A stretch of DNA of 41,318 bases from NCBI GenBank assembly GCA_018822845.1, contig JAHJJD010000114.1, positions 1-41,318 on the forward strand, given 5' to 3'. Numbering within the stretch: position 1 is the first letter of the stretch; each line of letters starts with the position of its first letter. The notes beneath the pieces were generated by a model. The model saw only the letters and a program-made list of their open reading frames with translations. It made no database searches and had not been told where the DNA came from. Position numbers and translations under genes: made by a program. Positions 1-8,729 of this stretch are shown piece after piece. The DNA is from Gammaproteobacteria bacterium (GTDB taxonomy: Bacteria > Pseudomonadota > Gammaproteobacteria > Thiotrichales > Thiotrichaceae).

Positions 1-2
1 CC

Positions 3-125
3 CGTTATCATCAGGTTCTGGATGCCCGGCACATGCCGGTAACGTTGGGTGTTTGCGCCGAGGAAGCCGGGGAACTGCAACCAGGCTTCATCACCGCTCA
101 GATAAGGAGCCAGACAATTGATTGA
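3..125 (+). CDS. 3' end of an unidentified CDS (partial)
   Basis: Frame 3 stays open from the window edge to a TGA at 123-125 and encodes about 40 residues containing HMPVTLGVCAEEAGELQPGF. The composition looks protein-like, but I recognise no family. A second frame is also open nearly as far, so the choice of frame is tentative. The 91 bases that follow, up to the TetR gene, show no clear hairpin or other structure. Confidence 0.3.
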   Translation, partial: RYHQVLDARHMPVTLGVCAEEAGELQPGFITAQIRSQTID

Positions 126-216
126 CAGGCAATAGAATTGGAGTTGCAGGAATACTGTCACAGTAATGGACAACTGTTCCTTAAGCCTGGCCTGTACACA
201 GGGCAACTAATGCAAT

Positions 217-834
217 ATGTTGGTATCCATGAGACGTACAAATGAAGAAGCGAACCTGACCCGCCAAAAACTGTTGGATACTGCCTTGCTGGAGTTCACC
301 CGTGTGGGATACGGAAGGGCAACATTACAACAAATTGCCGAGAATGCCGGAATGACCCGTGGGGCGGTTTACCACCATTTTTCCAATAAGGCTCAAATGT
401 TTACTGAGCTGGTGGATGGTGTCGAACTGGAGCTGGATGCGTTGATCGCCCAACTGCGGCTGCAAGGCACATCTGTACAGGAACAGTTGCGGTATGTGCT
501 GGTTGGGATTATCCGTCATCTTGCCCAATCGCCCCGCTACGAATCCATTGTTCGCCTTATCCTGCTGGAAACCGATGGGCATCCCGAACTGGAAGGGGTA
601 CGGGAAACCCTCAAGGCCAGGCGGCAACGGCAAAAGCAACTGTTATCCCAGTTGTTTGAAAGTTGCAGGGCGCAAGGGGTGCTTTACCCTCAGCTTGCCG
701 CTGATACAGCCGCCGAAGCAGTACTGATTTACCAACAGAACCTGCACCGGCACTGGATTGCTTTCCGCTCTTTTTCCACCGGCCAGCAACTGGAAGATCT
801 GGTGGACATCCTGTTGCGCGGCTTGTTTATCTGA
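217..834 (+). CDS. TetR/AcrR-family transcriptional regulator
   Basis: A 205-residue repressor-type protein. The N-terminal TetR_N helix-turn-helix lies at about residues 36-58 (TLQQIAENAGMTRGAVYHHF), very close to AcrR/TtgR-type recognition helices. The remaining 140 residues are a helical ligand-binding and dimerisation domain of the AcrR C-terminal sort. An alternative start is the ATG at 229; neither start has a convincing Shine-Dalgarno sequence. Family members are usually one-component repressors released by small hydrophobic or aromatic ligands. Only about 100 bp separate it from the GH9 cellulase gene, and that gap holds a 30-bp palindrome of AcrR-operator appearance, so I infer that it controls the cellulase and possibly itself. 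The ligand cannot be inferred. Confidence 0.9.
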   Translation: MLVSMRRTNEEANLTRQKLLDTALLEFTRVGYGRATLQQIAENAGMTRGAVYHHFSNKAQMFTELVDGVELELDALIAQLRLQGTSVQEQLRYVLVGIIRHLAQSPRYESIVRLILLETDGHPELEGVRETLKARRQRQKQLLSQLFESCRAQGVLYPQLAADTAAEAVLIYQQNLHRHWIAFRSFSTGQQLEDLVDILLRGLFI

Positions 835-867
835 AAATTTGATTTTTATCATTATCCTGACAAATGA

Positions 868-897
868 CTATATACATTCATGCATGTATGTATATAG
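868..897. promoter_or_regulatory. Palindromic operator, probable TetR/AcrR binding site
   Basis: A 30-bp inverted repeat in which 14 of 15 symmetrical pairs match; the single mismatch is 878/887. The half-site reads roughly CTATATACAT-CATG. From memory it resembles the AcrR/MtrR/TtgR operator type (TACATACATT/AATGTATGTA). It lies between the TetR gene and the GH9 start, 43 bp upstream of the cellulase ATG. Confidence 0.7.
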
Positions 898-905
898 CAT
901 GACGC

Positions 906-920
906 TTGAATATTATTCAA
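906..920. repeat. Perfect 15-bp palindrome in GH9 leader
   Basis: TTGAATA-T-TATTCAA, with perfect 7-bp arms around a single T, just upstream of the GH9 ribosome binding site (GAGGGAGG at 925-932). It may be a second operator or an AT-rich leader hairpin. Its function is not known. Confidence 0.4.
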
Positions 921-940
921 AAGCGAGGGAGGGATTCACG

Positions 941-2881
941 ATGAGAAACAAGCGTTTGTGGATAGCCACATTACTGGCTCTATCCGGCGTTACCACCACC
1001 GGGCTGGCGGCAGAGCGGCCTTTGATTATGGTTGACCAGTTTGGTTATTTGCCCACTGCCAACAAGGTGGCTGTGTTGGCAGACCCGCAAAAGGGCTTCA
1101 ATGCAAGCCTTGCCTACACACCCGGCAGCAAGCTGGAGGTGCGCAGGGCAACAGATAATAGGGTGGCTTACACCGCAGCCCCAACCAAATGGAACAGTGG
1201 AAAAACCGACACGATATCAGGGGACAAGGCGTGGTGGTTCGACTTTTCATCCGTACAGGCCACAGGCGATTACTACATTTATGACCCCAAAACCAAACGC
1301 CGTTCGCATATTTTCAGGGTTGGGGACAATGCCTATGATGCTGTCCTGCAAGCCGCCATGCGGGCTTTCTTCTACCAGCGGGTCAATGCCCACAAGCAGC
1401 CACCCTATGCAGATGTGCGTTACAGCGATGCCGCCAGCCATGGCAATGCGGAGCAGGACTTGGATGCCCGTGCCATGAACCCGGCAGACCCGGAACAATC
1501 AGACGTTGCCACGTCCCGTGATTTGTCCGGTGGTTGGTATGATGCGGGTGATTTCAACAAATATGTCAATTATGCAGATGGGGCGATCCATGACCTGCTG
1601 TATGCCTATCAGGAAAACAGCAGCGCCTGGGGCGACGATTATGCCATCCCGGAATCCGGCAATGGCATCCCCGATGTGCTGGATGAACTGAAGTGGGAAC
1701 TGGACTGGCTGCTAAGGATGCAGAATACGGACGGTAGCCTGCTACACAAGGTAACGTCGATTGAATGGGATGATGTCAGCCCACCCAGCACGGATCTGAT
1801 CCCACGCCGCTATGCGCCAGCCACCGCCTCCGCCACCCTGTCCGGGGCAGGTGCATTTGCCCATGCCGCCAAGGTTTTTGGAACCATTCCGGCTTTTTCC
1901 ACCTATGCGGCTGAGCTGAAAGAAGCGGCCATCAAGGCATGGGATTGGCTGGAAGCCCACCCGCAGGCAATCCCTTCCTTGTACAACAATGCCGGGTTCG
2001 TCACTGCCGGGGCGGAAGATTGTCTGTATGGTAGCCTTGATCGAACCAACTGCGGGCATGAGCAATACGCCAACCGGGTGAACGCAGCCATCCACCTGTG
2101 GGCGCTGACCGGCGAGCAGCGCTTTGCCGACTACATCCTCCAACATGCCGAAACTGACACACCGCTGATGAAGCAGGGCGACCTGACCCACCAGGGCATG
2201 GCGGCGGAATCCCAGGATGCGTTGCTGTATTACGCCTCTTTACCAGAAGCAAATGCTACATTGGCGGGGAAAATCCGTTCTGCCTACAAGGATGCCTTGT
2301 CCTGGAAATATGCCTGGACACGCTTTGCCCCATTGGCACGTTTCAAGGAAAACCGGGATCCTTACCGTGCCTATCTGGATGAATACCTGTGGGGCAGCAA
2401 CCACTCCAAATCCGTTGCCGGGACCAGTTTGTGGAACGCCAGCCAGTACAGTGTGCCAGTCTCCGCTGCTGATGCCACCGTAGCCAAAAACGGGGCGGAA
2501 GGCTACCTCCATTACCTGCACGGGGTGAACCCCCATGCGCTGGCTTTCCTGTCCAATATGGGACAAGCCGGGGCGGAAGAATCCGTACCGGAGATGTACC
2601 ATATGTGGTTTGCCGACAAGACCCAGTGGGACAATATCCAGACATCCAATGGCCCTGCTCCCGGTTTTCTGGTCGGTGGGCCAAACCAGTACTGGAAATC
2701 TGCCACCGTTTATATTGATGGCGTGAAAGACAGCAACCACAACCTGAAAAGCCAGCCCGCCATGAAACGCTACTGGTCATGGAACAATGCAACACAGTAT
2801 TCCTACGAAATTACAGAGCCTGCCATTAACTACCAGGCTGCTTATGTGCGCCTGTTGTCCAAGTTTGTTGTGAAACAGTAA
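941..2881 (+). CDS. Secreted glycoside hydrolase family 9 endoglucanase
   Basis: A 646-residue cellulase hydrolysing beta-1,4-glucan. The ATG at 941 is chosen because it follows GAGGGAGG and begins a typical Sec signal peptide (MRNKRLWIATLLALSG, cleavage near GLAA-ER). The frame is open further upstream, but that part crosses the operator. Residues of about 27-125 form the CelD_N-type immunoglobulin-like domain. The GH9 (alpha/alpha)6 barrel follows. GGWYDAGDFNKYVN holds the catalytic-base aspartates (about D201/D204), GVNPHALAFLSNMG matches the GH9 histidine signature, and YEITEPAINYQAAYV near the end carries the acid Glu (about E626). No cellulose-binding module is visible. Export to the periplasm or exterior is predicted. 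Its neighbours are a TetR regulator upstream and a convergent GH5 cellulase. Confidence 0.93.
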   Translation: MRNKRLWIATLLALSGVTTTGLAAERPLIMVDQFGYLPTANKVAVLADPQKGFNASLAYTPGSKLEVRRATDNRVAYTAAPTKWNSGKTDTISGDKAWWFDFSSVQATGDYYIYDPKTKRRSHIFRVGDNAYDAVLQAAMRAFFYQRVNAHKQPPYADVRYSDAASHGNAEQDLDARAMNPADPEQSDVATSRDLSGGWYDAGDFNKYVNYADGAIHDLLYAYQENSSAWGDDYAIPESGNGIPDVLDELKWELDWLLRMQNTDGSLLHKVTSIEWDDVSPPSTDLIPRRYAPATASATLSGAGAFAHAAKVFGTIPAFSTYAAELKEAAIKAWDWLEAHPQAIPSLYNNAGFVTAGAEDCLYGSLDRTNCGHEQYANRVNAAIHLWALTGEQRFADYILQHAETDTPLMKQGDLTHQGMAAESQDALLYYASLPEANATLAGKIRSAYKDALSWKYAWTRFAPLARFKENRDPYRAYLDEYLWGSNHSKSVAGTSLWNASQYSVPVSAADATVAKNGAEGYLHYLHGVNPHALAFLSNMGQAGAEESVPEMYHMWFADKTQWDNIQTSNGPAPGFLVGGPNQYWKSATVYIDGVKDSNHNLKSQPAMKRYWSWNNATQYSYEITEPAINYQAAYVRLLSKFVVKQ

Positions 2882-2950
2882 GCGGGGGATGAAGTCCAGC
2901 GGAAGCCTGCCTTTTATGCCCTATCAGGTTTCACCCCGTTTATTCTAGCC

Positions 2951-2981
2951 AGAAAAAAGGGGAAACCTTGCGGTTTCCCCT
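2951..2981 (-). terminator. Rho-independent terminator of the GH5 gene
   Basis: A 10-bp perfect stem (AGGGGAAACC / GGTTTCCCCT at 2958-2967 and 2972-2981) with a TTGC loop. Read on the minus strand it is followed by six T, so it terminates leftward transcription from the GH5 gene. The plus side lacks a T-run, but the hairpin may also slow GH9 transcripts. Confidence 0.85.
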
Positions 2982-3007
2982 CAACTCCTCGTGAAAAGTC
3001 AGATTGT

Positions 3008-5527
3008 TTATTTCACCGTCAGGGTAACGGTTTTGCCGTTGTTGGCTGTGCTGCTGTCCCCGGTGTCGGATACTGCTTTGCCGTTCAGGGTAAGGCTGCC
3101 AGCTACAGCAGGGCGCAGGTAGATGTAACGGTTACGCGATACCCCTTTTGCCAGATCACCAAAACTGCACACTACTTCCATCGCAGAAGGCACACATTCC
3201 GCCGCACCGGATACCCAGGTGGTGTTGGCAGGCATGGGCAATACAAACCGTGCATTTTTCGCCAGATCCTTGCCATTGTTCTTCAGTACGAAGTTAAACC
3301 CAACCGCTGCACCTGCCTTCGGCTTGGTAGAGGTTGCCCTAAACGTGGTCAATGCCATATCTGCATTGCCTGTGGCAGGCGGGGTAGCGGCAATGGTCAA
3401 ACTCAATGCTTGGGTGTCGGATAAGCTTTTGCCATCTGTTACCTTGACGCTGAAACTGGCTGTCCCCGCCGTGGTGGGTGTGCCGCTGATGACCCCTGCG
3501 GTGCTGAGGGACAAGCCTGCTGGCAGGCTACCGCTATTGAGTGACCAGCTATAGGGGGCCGTGCCACTACTGACTTTCAAGGTTGCGCTGTAGGCAGCTC
3601 CCGCTGTCCCCGCCGTCAGGCTGGTGGTGGTGATGTCCGGTGGTACGGCAACGGGTTGATCTGCCACAGCCATGCTAATGGCTTGTGTATCGGTGGTGGC
3701 TTTCTGATCAGTGACTGCCAGGGTGAAACTGAATGTCCCCGCCGTGGTGGGCGTACCAGTCATTTTGCCATCACTACCCAAGGTTAACCCTGCGGGTAAG
3801 CTGCCTGCTGCCAACGACCAGGTGTAAGGTGATGTACCACCACTGGCACTCACTTGTGCCGAATAAGCCGTACCCACAGTCCCCTTAGTCAGGCTGGTGG
3901 TGGTGATGTTTAACGCCACTGGAGGTGGCGGCGGTGGAGGTTCAGCCCCGTTAATCGCAGGTAATGCCGCTTTGAGGGCTGCCGTGGTTTTGGTGTGTTC
4001 ATTGGGGTAGCTGTTCCAACTGCGGTAGATACCAAAGTTGTTTTCATTGTAATGGAACAACTGGCGGCTGATACCGAAATGGTCAAACGCAGCATTGGCA
4101 TGTTGCAACCATGTCTCACCGTTTACGCCCGGTAATTCGTATTTCTCGAACGTTACCCCGTATTCACCGATATTGAACGGTACGGTGAAACTGTCAGTGG
4201 CAGCATCGTAGAACTCGGTCAAGCCCTCCCCTTCACGGAGCTGCTGTTTGAACTGTGCCAATGTGCCAACGTAAGGTGTGTTATTGGTATGCGAACCTGC
4301 CCAACTCCACGGTTCATACCAGTGGACATCGTAGAGGATATTGTCGTCCGCCAGTTTGTACATGCCCTTGTCGCTGGGGTGGAAAGACACTTCCACGTCA
4401 ATCAGGTGATTAGGGTCAACAGCGCGGATTTTGTTGATCAGGGTTTGGGCGTAGATAAACCAGTTGTTGATGTGCGGTTCGTTAATCAGGTCATAAGCAG
4501 CGATGGTGGTTTCATTGCGGTAACGCTGGGCGATGGCAACCCACAGATCTTCCAGGCGTTTTTTCAGGTCAGCACGGTTACCAAAGCCTTTGAAGTCGTT
4601 GCTTTGGTAGCCACCGGGCGGGACGTGCATGTCCAGGATCAGGCGCAAGCCATTTTGTTTAGCCCATTGGATGTGGCGGTCGACCAATGCCCAACCTTCA
4701 TTCTTGTAGACACCGGGCGCGGTGCTGCTCTCAAACAGGTTGTAAGACAGCATCAGGCGCACACTGTTGAAGCCGAGGTCACGGATTTCCTGGTAAGACG
4801 CTTCATCAACGTTCTTGTACTTGAAATCATCGAGGGGCGGCGGCGGGTCAACATCATTGCCCAGATCGTACAGGTAAACGTTGATCCCTTTCATCAGGAA
4901 CGGGGTTTTCTGCGGCCCCATCACCAGGCGGTTGCCGTCAGCATAGATTAAGGTTGAGGCATCCAGCGTGGCGGGTGGTTGGTAGCCAACCTCGTCTGTA
5001 GTCAGTGGTTTCACAAACACTTCATCCACATGGAACGGCTTGTTGGCAGCAGCCCCGCTAATACAGACTTTGAGCGTATCGCCGGGAGTGAAACTGGCTT
5101 GCCACACCCCATAAACCCGTGTCCATTTGTCGGGATAAACCTTGGCATCGTAGCTGGATTGCTCGCCGTCCAGGGTGATTGGGCTAGCCCCGTTCTTGAT
5201 CAAGCCAAAGGAAAGGTTGGCGGAACTGCCCACGCCACTGCTCAAGCGTACCCGCGCCCCAAACTCGTAGAGCGTGCCATTTTGCAGGCTGGCGGTGTTC
5301 AAGCTGTACAATGCCCCGGTCGTACACCCGCTATAGGCGGAATCGACTTTCATCCCGGCTTGACCGGCATAAGCAGCCGCCGGGTCAAGGGTGAGGATGG
5401 ATTTGCTGCTTGTCCACGGCAGCACACCACTTTCAAAGCCGCCGTCTGTTATCAGGTTTCCTGCCAATGTTGTTTGCGCTGCCAGAATTAGGGGGATGGA
5501 AACCAAGCCCCATGTGTACGTTTTCAT
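3008..5527 (-). CDS. Secreted multidomain GH5 cellulase with CBM, Ig-like repeats and DUF11
   Basis: An 839-residue exported glucanase. The order is: signal peptide (about 1-22), a CBM4/9-like jelly roll (about 23-175), and the GH5 (beta/alpha)8 barrel (about 190-525). A proline-rich linker (PPPPPPP) leads to two He_PIG immunoglobulin-like repeats (about 540-710) and a C-terminal DUF11 domain (about 720-839). GH5 hallmarks are LGFNSVRL, LILDMHVPPGG, YDLINEPH (acid/base E350), VHWYEP and NIGEYG (nucleophile E455). The two Ig repeats are also near-duplicates in DNA with a 273-bp period. DUF11 and He_PIG repeats are common on surface-anchored or adhesive proteins, so cell-surface display is possible. 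The gene converges on the GH9 cellulase and is followed by its own terminator. Confidence 0.93.
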   Translation of the reverse strand: MKTYTWGLVSIPLILAAQTTLAGNLITDGGFESGVLPWTSSKSILTLDPAAAYAGQAGMKVDSAYSGCTTGALYSLNTASLQNGTLYEFGARVRLSSGVGSSANLSFGLIKNGASPITLDGEQSSYDAKVYPDKWTRVYGVWQASFTPGDTLKVCISGAAANKPFHVDEVFVKPLTTDEVGYQPPATLDASTLIYADGNRLVMGPQKTPFLMKGINVYLYDLGNDVDPPPPLDDFKYKNVDEASYQEIRDLGFNSVRLMLSYNLFESSTAPGVYKNEGWALVDRHIQWAKQNGLRLILDMHVPPGGYQSNDFKGFGNRADLKKRLEDLWVAIAQRYRNETTIAAYDLINEPHINNWFIYAQTLINKIRAVDPNHLIDVEVSFHPSDKGMYKLADDNILYDVHWYEPWSWAGSHTNNTPYVGTLAQFKQQLREGEGLTEFYDAATDSFTVPFNIGEYGVTFEKYELPGVNGETWLQHANAAFDHFGISRQLFHYNENNFGIYRSWNSYPNEHTKTTAALKAALPAINGAEPPPPPPPVALNITTTSLTKGTVGTAYSAQVSASGGTSPYTWSLAAGSLPAGLTLGSDGKMTGTPTTAGTFSFTLAVTDQKATTDTQAISMAVADQPVAVPPDITTTSLTAGTAGAAYSATLKVSSGTAPYSWSLNSGSLPAGLSLSTAGVISGTPTTAGTASFSVKVTDGKSLSDTQALSLTIAATPPATGNADMALTTFRATSTKPKAGAAVGFNFVLKNNGKDLAKNARFVLPMPANTTWVSGAAECVPSAMEVVCSFGDLAKGVSRNRYIYLRPAVAGSLTLNGKAVSDTGDSSTANNGKTVTLTVK

Positions 5528-5604
5528 ATGATGCTTCCTCGCTTGCCTGTCAATGTGATTGTCATCGCCTTCGTTAGGTTATTGTTTGCCATTTAAGCAA
5601 AACC

Positions 5605-5625
5605 AATGTTTACAACGATAACATT
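5605..5625. promoter_or_regulatory. Inverted repeat upstream of GH5 gene (candidate operator)
   Basis: AATGTT (5605-5610) and AACATT (5620-5625) flank a 9-bp spacer containing AACGATA, about 80 bp upstream of the GH5 ATG. The region 5528-5704 is AT-rich and non-coding. It also holds a second loose repeat, ATAAGC/GCTTAT at 5636-5662. The cognate regulator is unknown; LacI-type or TetR-type proteins are possible. Confidence 0.35.
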
Positions 5626-5704
5626 AGGCTAAAGGATAAGCTTGATTATTGTCAATGCTTATAGAGAGCGATCATTTTTTTGTAATAAGTTAAGCCATGA
5701 GGGG

Positions 5705-6334
5705 CTACGGTTGGTGGAAACCCAAGCCTCGCAAAACAGCATCAATATGCCAGTCCAGTGTGTCGGCAAACATATCTTCCGGCAGGTGTTGGTCAATGAT
5801 GAGGCTGCAAATTCCGTGGAACGGTGCCCAGCAAAACAGTGCTTGTGTTTCCAGGTCAGCCGTGTCGATCAAACCGGCTTGTTGGCATTCTTCCAGTAAC
5901 CAAACAAATTCGGCGAAATTTTCTTCGCGTGCAGCGGCCAGTTCCGTGCTTTCATTGTTGCCCACCAGGTTTTCACGGTACATGAGGCGATAATAGTCAC
6001 GATTATTGACTGCAAAATGGAAATAGTGGCGAGCCAGTTTGCGCAACCGCCCGATGGGGTTCAAACCGGCCTCCAACCGGATAGCACGATCCTGGGCAGT
6101 GAGGCGGGCAAAGGCGCGGGTGGCAACTTCACACAAGAGTTCGCTCTTGCTGGCAAAATGCCGGTAAGGCGCGGTACGTGCAACCCCAAGGCGTTTACCC
6201 AGTTCAATCAGGGTAATCTGGTCGAGTTCATTGGCAGCCAGCATCTGCTCGGTTTCAAGTACCAGTGCAACACGCAAGTTACCGTGATGGTAAACGCCTT
6301 TTCGTTTCTTCTCCGGCTTCTCGTTTTCCACCAT
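5705..6334 (-). CDS. TetR-family transcriptional regulator (WHG/TetR_C_33-like)
   Basis: A 209-residue regulator. A basic N-terminus (EKPEKKRKGVYHHGNLR) precedes the helix-turn-helix at about residues 40-62 (TLIELGKRLGVARTAPYRHF). The HHGNLR start and the C-terminal half, with RDYYRLMYREN and WAPFHGICSLI, fit the TetR subgroup with a WHG-type ligand domain. It is co-directional with and downstream of purD, separated by about 120 bp that contains a weak TTGGT/ACCAA inverted repeat (6366-6387), and it precedes the GH5 gene. It could regulate the GH5 gene, but no direct sequence evidence ties it to a target. The annotated ATG gives the full family length. Confidence 0.88.
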   Translation of the reverse strand: MVENEKPEKKRKGVYHHGNLRVALVLETEQMLAANELDQITLIELGKRLGVARTAPYRHFASKSELLCEVATRAFARLTAQDRAIRLEAGLNPIGRLRKLARHYFHFAVNNRDYYRLMYRENLVGNNESTELAAAREENFAEFVWLLEECQQAGLIDTADLETQALFCWAPFHGICSLIIDQHLPEDMFADTLDWHIDAVLRGLGFHQP

Positions 6335-6452
6335 AAAAATCTGCCCGGCGTTACCCCTGTTCTGTTTGGTTAAGTCTTATTTACCAATAGTCGTATAAAA
6401 GGCCAAAGAGGTTCACCGAGATACGCATTGTAATGGCGGAAGTCCTATGGGT

Positions 6453-7739
6453 TCAGACCTGCTCCCGCGCCACCGCACGATGCCCAATATCCGTCCGGTA
6501 ATACACATCCGCCCAGTCGATTTCCTTCACCAGCGCATACGCATTCGCTTGTGCTTCGGTAACGGTGTTGCCCAGACCCACAGCGCACAGCACGCGCCCG
6601 CCGTTGGTTACAACCTGGCCATCCTTCAGTTCCGTGCCCGCATGGAACACTTTGCCATCCAGATACGCCGCCTTGTCCAGCCCGGCAATTGCGTCGCCCT
6701 TGCGGTAACTGTCAGGGTAACCGCCTGCCGCCAGCACCACGCCCAGTGATGCACGGCTGTCCCATTGCGCGGATACCTTGTCCAGCCTGCCCTCCAGCGC
6801 CGCTTCCAGCAGCCCGACGAAATCGGATTGCAAACGCACCATGATCGGCTGGGTTTCCGGGTCGCCGAAGCGGCAGTTGAATTCCAGTACTTTCGGCGTG
6901 CCATCCGCCGTGATCATCACCCCTGCGTACAGGAAACCGGTGTAGGGGATGCCATCCGCCGCCATGCCGCGCACGGTCGGGTAAATGACTTCCTGCATGA
7001 TGCGCTCGTGCATCGCGGGCGTGACCACCGGGGCGGGGGAATACGCGCCCATGCCACCGGTATTCGGCCCCTGGTCGCCGTTGTCGCGCGCCTTGTGATC
7101 CTGTGAACTGGCCATCGCCAGCACATGTTCGCCATCCACCATCACGATGAAACTGGCTTCCTCGCCGACCAGAAATTCCTCAATTACCACCCGGCTGCCT
7201 GCCGCGCCGAAAGCATTGCCCGCCAGCATGTCATTCACCGCTGCAATCGCTTCTTCCTCGGTTTGCGCCAGGATCACGCCCTTGCCTGCCGCCAGCCCGT
7301 CGGCCTTGACTACGATCGGTGCGCCCTTGGCCTTGATGTAGGCCACCGCAGGCTCGATTTCGGTGAAATTGGCGTAATCAGCGGTGGAAATGTGGTGACG
7401 TGCCAGAAAGTCCTTGGCGAACGCCTTGGAAGATTCCAGTTGCGCCGCCAGTTGGGTCGGGCCGAAACAGCGCAATCCTGCTGCCCGGAACTTGTCCACA
7501 ATGCCTTTGGACAGCGGCGCTTCGGGGCCAACCACGGTCAGCTCAATGGCATGTTCCTGCGCATATGCTACCAGCGCATCCACGTCTTCCGCCGCAATCG
7601 GCAGGTTGCGCATGTCCGGCTCACTGGCCGTGCCCGCATTGCCGGGGGCAACCAGTACTTCATTTACCCGCCCGGATTGCGCAATTTTCCACGCCAGCGC
7701 ATGTTCGCGCCCGCCGCCACCTACCACCAGAACTTTCAT
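6453..7739 (-). CDS. purD: Phosphoribosylamine-glycine ligase
   Basis: A 428-residue GAR synthetase catalysing the second step of de novo purine synthesis: phosphoribosylamine + glycine + ATP to GAR. The start MKVLVVGGGGREHALAWK was chosen because GGGAG precedes this ATG and it matches known PurD N-termini; the frame extends only nine residues upstream. ATP-grasp signatures are present: KADGLAAGKGVI, EEFLVGEEASF, SQDHKARDNGDQGPNTGGMGAY and LEFNCRFGDPETQ. The usual PurH partner is not in the window. It is a single gene, transcribed divergently from the small lipoprotein gene. Confidence 0.97.
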   Translation of the reverse strand: MKVLVVGGGGREHALAWKIAQSGRVNEVLVAPGNAGTASEPDMRNLPIAAEDVDALVAYAQEHAIELTVVGPEAPLSKGIVDKFRAAGLRCFGPTQLAAQLESSKAFAKDFLARHHISTADYANFTEIEPAVAYIKAKGAPIVVKADGLAAGKGVILAQTEEEAIAAVNDMLAGNAFGAAGSRVVIEEFLVGEEASFIVMVDGEHVLAMASSQDHKARDNGDQGPNTGGMGAYSPAPVVTPAMHERIMQEVIYPTVRGMAADGIPYTGFLYAGVMITADGTPKVLEFNCRFGDPETQPIMVRLQSDFVGLLEAALEGRLDKVSAQWDSRASLGVVLAAGGYPDSYRKGDAIAGLDKAAYLDGKVFHAGTELKDGQVVTNGGRVLCAVGLGNTVTEAQANAYALVKEIDWADVYYRTDIGHRAVAREQV

Positions 7740-7855
7740 GTTTGCTCCCAAAATCCTGAAAAACACACCATTAAAGCGGGATTGTGTAGCCGTTTCAATA
7801 GTTCATGCGTTTAATCTGAAGTGTGTTGAAGCCGGGAAAGAGGGAACTCCGGGAT

Positions 7856-8191
7856 ATGGATATGTATTATTGCGGCTTTTTACTGGCCGCCACCTTGTTG
7901 GGAGGGTGCAGACAGGAAACTACCCAGCCCAGCGTCGAATTGCCACCCAACAGGGTGGTGGCCACGGTTTACGCGGCAAACGCTGATACTGGTGATGTGG
8001 CCTGCCACCGTGCGCCTGATGCAACTGCCCCCATCGTGACCTTGCTGCGCAATGGTCAGCTTGCCGATCTGGTATCGCAGGAAGAAGGCACCTTCAAACG
8101 TGGCGAGGAATACTGGTTGCATGTCTACCCGCGCCTCGGTCACCGCCCCAGTTGTTACATCAATACCAGCCAACTGGTGCCGGTTTCGTGA
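7856..8191 (+). CDS. Small lipoprotein, SH3-like fold possible
   Basis: A 111-residue predicted lipoprotein. The ATG at 7856 is preferred because AGAGGG lies upstream and the signal sequence then begins at once. An upstream GTG at 7823 would add eleven charged residues. Residues MDMYYCGFLLAATLLGGC form a short hydrophobic signal with lipobox LGGC. The mature part (TVYAANADTGDVACHRAPDA, then LLRNGQLADLV and EEYWLHVYPR) has the layout of a bacterial SH3-like domain with two extra cysteines, but similarity is only suggestive. It sits just before fkpB, 45 bp away, and could share its transcript. The function is unknown. Confidence 0.75.
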   Translation: MDMYYCGFLLAATLLGGCRQETTQPSVELPPNRVVATVYAANADTGDVACHRAPDATAPIVTLLRNGQLADLVSQEEGTFKRGEEYWLHVYPRLGHRPSCYINTSQLVPVS

Positions 8192-8236
8192 TGCTTTTGC
8201 TATCCTGCCGGTTTTGACACGCATAACCGGGGCATC

Positions 8237-8671
8237 ATGAGCAAAACCATCCAGCCTGACAGCCGCATCCGCTGGCGCTACAAACTGTTTCTGGCCGACG
8301 GCTATCTGGTGGAAACCAGTGAAGACCCCGACGGCGACATCCTGCAACTTGGGCAGGGCGAAATCCATTCCAATCTGGAAAGCGCTCTCGTCGGCCTGCC
8401 GGAAGGTGATAAATTCCGCCTGATCCTGCTGGCTTCCGAAGCCTTCGGCATGCCAGACCCGGATGCCATCCAGCAACTGCCGCGCGAGCGTTTTCCTGAA
8501 GACATGAAGCTGGCGGAAGGGCAGATCATCAGTTTCGAGCTGCCATCCGGGCAGGAAACGCCGGGGGAAATCCTTTCCATCAGCGATGAAAGTGTGGAAG
8601 TGGATTTCAACCACCCGCTGGCCGGGCATCACCTCACGTTTGAACTCGAAATCCTGGCGATATTGGACTAA
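8237..8671 (+). CDS. fkpB: FKBP-type peptidyl-prolyl cis-trans isomerase, SlpA/FkpB type
   Basis: A 144-residue cytoplasmic FKBP of the SlyD/SlpA class. The fold strands are visible around [14 protein letters not shown], the IF-domain insertion ([21 protein letters not shown]), and the closing [18 protein letters not shown], which is the SlyD/SlpA hallmark. No histidine-rich metal tail is present, so it is SlpA rather than SlyD. It sits 58 bp upstream of ispH, which repeats the E. coli fkpB-ispH order. The ribF-ileS-lspA part of that cluster is absent here, and ribF lies 24 kb away. Confidence 0.92.
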   Translation: MSKTIQPDSRIRWRYKLFLADGYLVETSEDPDGDILQLGQGEIHSNLESALVGLPEGDKFRLILLASEAFGMPDPDAIQQLPRERFPEDMKLAEGQIISFELPSGQETPGEILSISDESVEVDFNHPLAGHHLTFELEILAILD

Positions 8672-8729
8672 ACCGGCGGCTGCCTGTAGGCTTCCTGCAT
8701 CCCGTAACCAGATGGAACAGACCAGCAAC

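Noticed and set aside
758-940. Upstream extension of the GH9 frame
   Set aside because: It crosses the end of the TetR gene and the palindromic operator. A good ribosome binding site and signal peptide start at 941.
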